A stretch of DNA of 40,873 nt. Origin: Pseudomonadota bacterium (GTDB lineage Bacteria; Pseudomonadota; Gammaproteobacteria; Burkholderiales; Burkholderiaceae_E). This document shows, piece by piece, positions 26,327 to 33,000 of this stretch. Position 1 is the first letter of the stretch; every line of letters starts with the position of its first letter. The notes beneath the pieces are model-generated. The model saw nothing but the letters and a program-made list of their open reading frames with translations. It was not told the origin of the DNA and made no database searches. Both the position numbers and the translations under genes were made by a program. The stretch is taken from NCBI GenBank assembly GCA_023389175.1, contig JAEWEW010000315.1, forward strand, positions 1 through 40,873. The letters run 5' to 3'.

Positions 26327-27601
26327 TCACTCGATCGGTACGGATTCAATTCCCGGCTGCAGCGGCCGGCCTGCGCGCGGACCGGAACCCCTTGCGCCAG
26401 TAGGTCCTGAGGGGCGGCTCTTCCCCGCCGCCAGCGCCAGCGCGAGCGCGCCTAGCAGCATCACCGCCCCGGCTGCGCCCAGCGGCTCCTGGCTGCGCGG
26501 GGTGCGGGCGGTGCGGACATCGTCCCCCCGCTCCGAATAGCTGCCGCTGCCATCGTTGACCGTGCCACTGCCGTGGCTCGCTTTCCTTGCGCCGGACGCG
26601 TGTGCCGCGCCGCGAGCGTCATCCTTGCCGGTGTCGTCCGGCCCCGAGGCGACGCTGTCCGCCATCTCCGCGCCGCGGGTGCCGAGCGGCTGCTCCGGGC
26701 CGGTGGTGGTGTCACGCCGCGTCTGGTGCTCCATCTCGGCGTTGATCTCGCCGCCGGTGATGATGAAGGCGGTCATGATCCACAACCAAGTCATGAAGCC
26801 GATGATCGCGCCGAGCGAGCCGTAGGTTTCGTTGTACGAGCCGAAGTTCGCGACGTACCAGGAGAAGAGCAGCGAGCCGATCATCGCGATGACCACCGCG
26901 ATCACCGCGCCGGGCGTGATCCACTTCCATTTCGCTTCTGAGCGGCTCGGTCCCCAGCGGTAGAGCGCGGAGAGGGCGAGGAGCATCGCGATGATCAGCA
27001 CGATCGCGCTGCCGATCTTGACCAGCAGCTCCGCCATGGCGCCGAGGCCGATCATCTCGACCACGAGCGGCATCACCACCACCACGCCGATGATCGCGAG
27101 CAGCAGGATGATCGCGCCGACGGTGAATGCCAGCGAGGTGAGGGTGAGCTTCACGAAGCCGCGCTTCTCGCGCTCGTCGTAGGCGACATTCATCGCCTCG
27201 AAGAGCGCCTTCATGCCGGCATTGGCGCTCCACAGCGCGACGGCGAGCGAGATCGCCAGCGCGATCCCGAGGCCGCTGTTCGGTTGCTGCGAGAGGCGGG
27301 TCAGCTGGTCGCCGATGATCTCCTGGCCGCCGCCGGGAACGTAGTCGTTGATGAAGGCGATGTGTTGCTGCACGGTCGCCGGGTCCGCGAACAGGCCGTA
27401 TACCGAGATGAACGCGGTCATCGCCGGCACCATCGCGAGCAGCAGGTAGAAGGTGGCGCCCGCGGCGACCAGGAGCACCCGGTCCTTGGTGAACTCCTTG
27501 TAGACGCGGATCAGGATTTCTTTCCATCCCGGGGCAGGGATCTCCGTCGGGGTGCGAGCTTCGCGGCCCCTCGGATCCATCGCGGCGGCGGTTGCTGACA
27601 T
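26327..27601 (-). CDS. YihY/BrkB-family inner-membrane protein with long C-terminal extension
   Basis: A 424-residue membrane protein of the YihY/virulence factor BrkB family, with no firmly assigned function. After the start at 27601 a cytosolic N-terminus leads to about six transmembrane helices between residues 40 and 280. Family markers are LLVAAGATFYLLLAMVPAMT, ALALWSANAGMKALFEAMN-like segments, YRWGPSRSEAKWKWITPGA and TWLWIMTAFIITGGEINAE. About 100 low-complexity Gly/Ser/Asp/Arg residues follow, then a further hydrophobic segment (AVMLLGALALALAAG) near the C-terminus, which is uncommon for the family. An upstream open stretch to 27661 contains no domain. Confidence 0.87.
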   Translation of the reverse strand: MSATAAAMDPRGREARTPTEIPAPGWKEILIRVYKEFTKDRVLLVAAGATFYLLLAMVPAMTAFISVYGLFADPATVQQHIAFINDYVPGGGQEIIGDQLTRLSQQPNSGLGIALAISLAVALWSANAGMKALFEAMNVAYDEREKRGFVKLTLTSLAFTVGAIILLLAIIGVVVVMPLVVEMIGLGAMAELLVKIGSAIVLIIAMLLALSALYRWGPSRSEAKWKWITPGAVIAVVIAMIGSLLFSWYVANFGSYNETYGSLGAIIGFMTWLWIMTAFIITGGEINAEMEHQTRRDTTTGPEQPLGTRGAEMADSVASGPDDTGKDDARGAAHASGARKASHGSGTVNDGSGSYSERGDDVRTARTPRSQEPLGAAGAVMLLGALALALAAGKSRPSGPTGARGSGPRAGRPLQPGIESVPIE

Positions 27602-27674
27602 GGTGGTACCTGGACTGTCTGTTTGCGGCGACACTAGCAAGAGCCGGGCCCGACACCCCATATGCGAACTCGCG

Positions 27675-27709
27675 AAAAAATGGCCGGCAGCCCTGGCGGG
27701 CAGCCGGCC
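27675..27709 (-). terminator. Intrinsic terminator of the fasciclin genes
   Basis: On the minus strand GGCCGGC-T-GCCC, loop GCCA, GGGC-T-GCCGGCC (11 pairs, one T-T mismatch) is followed by ATTTTTT. It lies 35 bp after the stop codon of the second fasciclin gene. Confidence 0.88.
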
Positions 27710-27743
27710 GAAACGCGGCCCGCGCGGCCGCGGCAGAGGATGC

Positions 27744-28196
27744 CTAGTTCGGCAGCACGACCGAATCGATCACGTGGATCACGCCGTTGTCGGCCACGAT
27801 GTCGGTCTTGACCACCCGCGCCTGGTCGACCTTGACGCCGCCGTCGGTCGAGATGGTGAGCGGGCTGCCCTGGACCGTCTTCACCTGGCCGGCCTTGACG
27901 TCCTTGGCCATGACGCTGCCGGGCACCACGTGATAGGTCAGCACCGCGGTGAGCTTCTCCTTGTCGGCGAGCAGAGCGTCCAGCTGGTCCTTGGGCACCT
28001 TCGCGAAGGCCGCGTCGGTCGGGGCGAATACGGTGAACGGGCCCTTGCCCTTCAGCGTGTCGACCAGGCCGGCCCGTTCCAGGGCGGCGGCGAGCGTCTT
28101 GAACTCGCCGGCATCGACGGCGGTCTGGACGATGTCCTTGGCGTGGGCCGCGGAGACGGCGAGGGCGAGGGCGGTAGCGATGAGGGTCTTCTTCAT
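27744..28196 (-). CDS. Secreted fasciclin (FAS1) domain protein
   Basis: A 150-residue exported protein: signal peptide MKKTLIATALALAVSAAHA, then one FAS1 domain. Markers are FKTLAAALERAGLVDTL, GPFTVFAPTDAAFAKVP (H1 region), LTYHVVPGSVMA and the C-terminal H2-type DNGVIHVIDSVVLPN. FAS1 domains mediate adhesion to surfaces, polysaccharides or other proteins outside the cytoplasm. AAGGAG lies just before the ATG. It is 112 bp downstream of a second FAS1 gene, and the two probably arose by tandem duplication and share a promoter and terminator. Confidence 0.92.
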   Translation of the reverse strand: MKKTLIATALALAVSAAHAKDIVQTAVDAGEFKTLAAALERAGLVDTLKGKGPFTVFAPTDAAFAKVPKDQLDALLADKEKLTAVLTYHVVPGSVMAKDVKAGQVKTVQGSPLTISTDGGVKVDQARVVKTDIVADNGVIHVIDSVVLPN

Positions 28197-28244
28197 GGGA
28201 GCTCCTTGTTGGCGGGGAGAGAAGCGTCTGGATGACGCGGAAGT

Positions 28245-28272
28245 GAAACGGGTCTAGCGAAACGGGTCTAAC
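28245..28272. repeat. Two tandem 14-bp repeats between the fasciclin genes
   Basis: GAAACGGGTCTAGC (28245-28258) is followed directly by GAAACGGGTCTAAC (28259-28272), 13 of 14 identical. It lies in the spacer between the two FAS1 genes. It could be a binding site or a slippage product; no hairpin or T-run is seen. Confidence 0.65.
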
Positions 28273-28308
28273 GGTTTCGAGTCAGGGTCGGGGCGCGCTC
28301 GCCGGCCG

Positions 28309-28821
28309 TCACGGCGCGGGCAGGAGCACCCTGTCGATCACATGGATCACGCCGTTGCGGGCGAACAGGTCGGTCTCGACGATGCGGGCGGTCCGGCCGC
28401 GGGCATCGGTGATCCCGAGGGACGCGTCCACGACCACCGTGCCGCCCTGGACCGTCGTGATCGGCGCGCCGATCGGCACGTCCGCGCGCGGCACGCGGGC
28501 CGCAACCACGTGGTAGGTGAGCACCCGGGTCAACAGTGGCTTGTCCGCGAGCAACTGCGCCTGCGTCACCCCGAGCTCGCCGAGCAGGGCAACGAACGCC
28601 TCGTTGGTGGGGGCGAAGACGGTGAACGGTCCGGGTCCGGACAGCGTCTCGCCCAGCTCCGCGGCCTGCACCGCTTCCACAAGGACCGTGAACCGGGCGT
28701 CGGCCTGGGCCCGCTCGACGAGGTTGCGGTCGGCATCGTCGTCGCTGCTGCCGCAGGCGGCGAGGGTCGCGGTTGCGGCGAGGCAGACAGTCAGGGCAAG
28801 CGATCGCAGGCGGTGGATCAT
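28309..28821 (-). CDS. Fasciclin (FAS1) domain lipoprotein
   Basis: A 170-residue protein from the ATG at 28821, chosen because AAGGAG lies eight bases upstream. The N-terminus MIHRLRSLALTVCLAATATLAACGSS is a lipoprotein signal with lipobox LAAC (lipidated C23), so the protein is probably anchored to a membrane facing the periplasm or outside. One FAS1 domain follows: GPFTVFAPTNEAFVAL, LTYHVVAARVP, VIHVIDRVLLP. It resembles the next gene but has an extra loop around GELGVTQAQ. It is the first gene of the pair behind the promoter at 28871-28900 that faces the MerR-B12 regulator. Confidence 0.92.
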   Translation of the reverse strand: MIHRLRSLALTVCLAATATLAACGSSDDDADRNLVERAQADARFTVLVEAVQAAELGETLSGPGPFTVFAPTNEAFVALLGELGVTQAQLLADKPLLTRVLTYHVVAARVPRADVPIGAPITTVQGGTVVVDASLGITDARGRTARIVETDLFARNGVIHVIDRVLLPAP

Positions 28822-28842
28822 GACGCGCGCTCCTTGGCGGTT

Positions 28843-28855
28843 TTGTCCAGGACAA
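28843..28855. promoter_or_regulatory. Palindromic operator TTGTCC-A-GGACAA
   Basis: A perfect 13-bp palindrome (odd centre) between the fasciclin promoter and its gene, just past the predicted start of transcription, where a bound repressor would block the polymerase. Related sites lie at 28905-28917 (11 of 13) and, as a partial TGTCCAGG, at 28883-28890. The likely binder is the divergent MerR-B12 protein. Confidence 0.6.
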
Positions 28856-28870
28856 TTAAGATGTGGGCTG

Positions 28871-28900
28871 ATCATAGAGCGCTGTCCAGGCAGCTGTCAA
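28871..28900 (-). promoter_or_regulatory. Sigma-70 promoter of the fasciclin operon
   Basis: On the minus strand TTGACA (28900-28895) is a perfect -35. TATGAT (28876-28871, five of six) follows after 18 bp. The spacer contains TGTCCAGG on the plus strand, and palindromes flank the promoter on both sides, which suggests direct repression. Confidence 0.75.
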
Positions 28901-28904
28901 CGAT

Positions 28905-28917
28905 TTGTCTAGGACAT
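28905..28917. promoter_or_regulatory. Second palindromic operator at the regulator start codon
   Basis: TTGTCTAGGACAT matches the perfect site in 11 of 13 positions and ends two bases before the ATG of the MerR-B12 gene. Binding here would also affect the regulator's own expression. Confidence 0.5.
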
Positions 28918-28918
28918 A

Positions 28919-30013
28919 ATGAGGGAATCTGTTTTCAGCATCGCGGCGGTCGAGCGTGACGTCGGGCTGTCGAAGGACGTGCTTCGGGTCTGGGAGCGCC
29001 GCTACGGGTTCCCGGCCCCGACGCGGGATCCGCACGGCGAGCGCCTCTACGACGCGGGGCAGGTGGCCCGGCTGCGAGTCGTCAAGCGGCTGATGGACCA
29101 GGGTTTCCGGCCCGGGCGACTGCTGCGGGCATCGGATGCGGAGCTGGCGGCGCTAACCAGGGAGACGGGCGCTCGCGCAGGCGGGGACGCGGACGCGCCG
29201 CGTGCTCCGCACCGTGACGCCGGCGCCTCAGGCAACGCCCCCGGAGCCGCCGGAGGCGGCACCCGGCAGCGGAACAGGCCCGAGGCGCATCCAGGCCCGG
29301 AGGTGCAATCAGGCGACGCGGTCGCGAGCCCAGGTACCGGAACCGGCGAGCTGCTCGCCCTGATTGGCCGCCACGACGCGACGATACTGCTGCAGGCGCT
29401 GCGGCGACAGCTGGCCCGCGCCGGCTTGCGTGGGTTTGTCCAGGACACCGTGGCGCCGCTGACCGCGCAGGTGGGCCACGCCTGGCAGGAGGGCCGGCTG
29501 CAGGTGCACGAGGAGCATCTGTTCACCGAGCAGGTGGCCCGCGTGCTGCGCGAGGCGATCGCCGCGGTGCCGGACGGCGACGGTCCGCGCACGCTGCTCA
29601 CCACCGTGCCGAACGAACCGCATGCCCTCGGCCTGCTGATGCTGGAGGCGCTGCTCGCGCTCGAGGGCGCGCGCTGCATCGCGCTCGGGACTCAGCTGCC
29701 GCTGCTCGACATCGCCGAGGCCGCGCGGGCGTACCAGGCCGACGTGGTCGCCCTGTCGTTCTCCGCCGCCTTCCCGCGGCGGCAGGTGCTGCCGCTGCTG
29801 CAGCAACTCCGCGGCGTCCTGCCGCAGTCGGTCTGCATCTGGGCCGGCGGGGCGGGCGTGCGCCCGCTGAGAACGGGGCTCGATGGAGTGGTGCTGATGA
29901 CGACGTTGCATGAAGGCGTCGCCGCGGTCCGGCAATGGCGTCGGCCGGCGGGCGATCCCACCGGCCGGCCTGCCGCGAAGGCGCCGGTCAGCTCGTCGGC
30001 GACCCGCGCCTGA
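28919..30013 (+). CDS. MerR-family regulator with B12-binding domain (CarH/LitR-like)
   Basis: A 364-residue transcription factor. Residues 1-75 are a MerR helix-turn-helix (FSIAAVERDVGLSKDVLRVW, then the wing RYGFPAPTRDPHGERLYD). An Ala/Gly linker spans 83-140. The rest is a cobalamin-binding module. The helical bundle holds the CarH-type W-x9-E-H motif (W189, E199, H200 in HAWQEGRLQVHEEH). The Rossmann part holds E-x-H-x-x-G (E233, H235, G238 in NEPHALG), whose His is the lower cobalt ligand in CarH. In that family adenosylcobalamin makes a tetramer that represses in the dark, and light breaks it. The gene is divergent from the fasciclin operon across palindromic sites, and its 3' end overlaps the convergent fusion gene by 26 bp. 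Confidence 0.87.
   Translation: MRESVFSIAAVERDVGLSKDVLRVWERRYGFPAPTRDPHGERLYDAGQVARLRVVKRLMDQGFRPGRLLRASDAELAALTRETGARAGGDADAPRAPHRDAGASGNAPGAAGGGTRQRNRPEAHPGPEVQSGDAVASPGTGTGELLALIGRHDATILLQALRRQLARAGLRGFVQDTVAPLTAQVGHAWQEGRLQVHEEHLFTEQVARVLREAIAAVPDGDGPRTLLTTVPNEPHALGLLMLEALLALEGARCIALGTQLPLLDIAEAARAYQADVVALSFSAAFPRRQVLPLLQQLRGVLPQSVCIWAGGAGVRPLRTGLDGVVLMTTLHEGVAAVRQWRRPAGDPTGRPAAKAPVSSSATRA
29436..29448. promoter_or_regulatory. Operator-like site inside the MerR-B12 gene
   Basis: TTGTCCAGGACAC matches the perfect intergenic palindrome in 12 of 13 positions, within the coding sequence (codons for FVQDT). It may be a distal site for looping or a chance match. Confidence 0.3.
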
Positions 30014-33000
30014 CGCGCGGCGTGGGCCGCGTGTGCGCCAGCATCGTGGCGGTCGTCGCAAGCAGGGGCGACTCGGCCAGCTCCGCCAGCGTGATCGACT
30101 GCCGCCGTCGCCAGTTCGGATGCTCGGTGGAGGTGGCGGGCAGGTTGACCGGCTCGGACTCGCCGGCGAGGTCGTCCACCTGCAATAGCGCGAGCAGCGA
30201 CGGCGTGGCGGCGAGGAACGCATGCGCCGCCAGCGTCAGCCGTTCGATGTCCGGCGGCCGGTTGCTGGTGCCGGCCGGCGGCAGCAGTCCCTCGCGGCGC
30301 AGCGCCGTCACCAGCAGCTCGCGGTCGCGCTCGCGCGCTGCCCGCTGCCGCTGGGCTTCGTCGGGCGCGGGGTACGCGCCGAGTCGCTCCTTGAGGTCGA
30401 TGTCGCGCCCTTCCCACCAGCCGCGCAGGGTCGGCAGGTCGTGGCTGCCGGCCACCGCCATGGCGAGCGCCGGATAGCGATCCGGCGCGAGGAAGTCGTC
30501 GCCGTCCTGGCCGTTTTCGTCCGACGCCTCGCGCTCGAAGAACAGCACCCGGTAGGAGAGGACGTTGGCCTGCTCCATCCGCTCGCGAAAACCCTCCGGC
30601 ACGGTGCCGAGATCCTCGCCCACCACCAGGCAGCGCTGCCGGTGGCTCTCCAGCGCGAGGATCGCGATCATGTCCTCGAGGGGGTAGGCCACATAGGCGC
30701 CCTCGGAGGGCGGGGCGCCCTGCGGCACCCAGTAGAGATGCTGCAGACCCATCACATGGTCGATGCGCAGGCCGGCCGCGTGGCGCATGTTGGCGCGCAG
30801 GAGCTGCACGAAGCTGCGATAGGCTTCCTCGCGCAGCGCATCGGGATGGAACGGCGGCAACCCCCAATCCTGTCCGGCCGTGTTGTAGATGTCCGGCGGC
30901 GCGCCGACCTGCGCGCCCGAGACCACCGCTGCCGCATTGGCCCAGGTCTCTGCGCCGCTGCGGTCCGCGCCGACCGCCAGGTCGCGGTAGAGGCCGATCG
31001 CCATGCCGAGCTCCTTCGCGCGCGCGGCGGCCTCGCCGAGCTGGAGATCGGCCACCCACTGCAGCCAGGCGAGGAAGGTGATCCGGTCCGCATGATCCTG
31101 CGCGAACCGCGTGACCGCCGGCGAGTCCGGCTCGCGATACGCCTCCGGCCAGGCATGCCAGTCCGCGAGCGCCGGATCGCGGCGCGCGAAATGCTCGCGC
31201 AGCGCGAGGAAGCGCACATGGCGCTCCAGCAGGTCGCCCTGCTCGCGGCGGAACATCTCGAACTCGGCCCGGCGGCTGTCGCGGCAGGCCTCGAACATCG
31301 CCTCGAGCGCGGTGAGCTTGGCCGCGGTGACGCGGTCATAGTCGAGCAGCGGCTCACGGCGGCAGGCGGCCGCCGTCTCCAGCACCGGCCGCATCCGGGC
31401 CGATTCCAGGATGGTGCGCGCCTGCGGGCAGCCGAGCAGGTCGGGCAGCGCGGGGACGTCGATGTAGAGCAGATTGAGCAGCAGCCGGCTCGCGGGCGAG
31501 TACGGACTCGCATGCGTCGGGTTGTCGTGGAACATCGCGTGGAGCGGATTCAGGCCGACGATGTCCGCGCCACGCTCGGCGACGATCTCCACCAGCCGGC
31601 GCAGGTGCCCGAAGTCGCCGATGCCCCAGTCGGCTTCGTCGCGCAGCAGGTAGAGCTGCACCGCGATGCCCCAGAGTCGGTCGCCCTGCCCGATTGCCGG
31701 CGGCAGCCAGCAGCGGCCGGGCGACATCACCAGCGTCGTGGCGGCGGCATGCTGGTTGCCGGCCCGGATCTCCAGCCGGTGGTAGCCCCAGGGCAGCCCC
31801 TGCGGGAGCGGCAGGCGGCGACGCTGCATCGGCCGGCCGTCGATGCGCTCGGCCGCGGCCAGCTCGAGGCGATCGAAGGTCGCGTGCCCGGTGCGCTCGC
31901 CGCCGTCTTCCAGCCGCAGCCGCCAGGCGACCTCGCCCGCGCCGGCCGGCAGGGCGAGCTCGATCGTCGGCACGGTGCCGTCGTCGACCATGACCGCCAC
32001 CGGCGGCAGCGGCCGCAGCCAGTCCGCATGCTGCCGCGCGGCCAGTGCGCGGGCAGCCTGTGATTCGTCGGCGACCGGCAGGCCCATCGCGGCGAGCAGC
32101 TTGCGGCGCGTCTCGTCGCGCGTGCGGACCCGCTTCCCGTGCGCGTCCAGGAACTCGGCTTCGATGCCCATGCGCGTGGCGAGGCGCGCGAGGGCCGACG
32201 CGTCGCGAGCGCCGGCAGTGTCGGTGTCGCCGCCTCGAGCGCCGGCAGCACCGGCGTCGTCGCCCTGAAGCGACCAGCGCACCATCCAGGGTCCGAAGTT
32301 GCGCGTCCGCGGTTCGGCGGCGGGTACGGGAGCGTCTGCATCGCCGGACCGGTTCTCGCACCACAGCTCGCGACCGGCCGGCGCGGGAAAGCCGGCGACC
32401 GGCGCATCCGAGAGGTTCGCCTCCAGCACCAGCTGGCCGGTGTCGCCGAGGTCCCAGCGCACCACGACCGCGCCGGGCGCGATCACCTGGTACCGCCCGC
32501 CGGCGCGACAGCGGGCGAGCAGCGGCACGATCTCGGCATGACGGGCGGCAATCACCCTGCGATACCAGCCGAGCGTTGCCGCATGCGGCGCCCTGGTGAG
32601 GTCGGCCCAGGCGAGCTTGGCCGAGGCGAAGGTGGCTTCGGCCGTCGGGTCCGGGATGCGCTCGCGCACCGCCGGATCGGCGAACTGCGGGAAGCGCGCG
32701 AACTCGTTGCGGCGGCCTTCGCGGACCGCGTCGGCCAGCTCCGGGCCGAAGTCGCAGAAGAACGGAAACGGCTGGGCCGCGCCCCACTCCTCGCCCATGA
32801 ACAGCATCGGCACCTGCGGCAGCAGCAGGTAGACCGAGGCTGCCGCGCGCATCGCCTGCGGCCTCGCGATCAGGTGCAGCCGGTCGCCGAAGGCGCGGTT
32901 GCCCACCTGGTCGTGATTCTGGATGAAGGCGACGAACGCCGTCGGCGGCAGCGTGGCGCTCCGCTCGCCGCGCGGCTCGCCGCGATACGGCATGTGCTCG

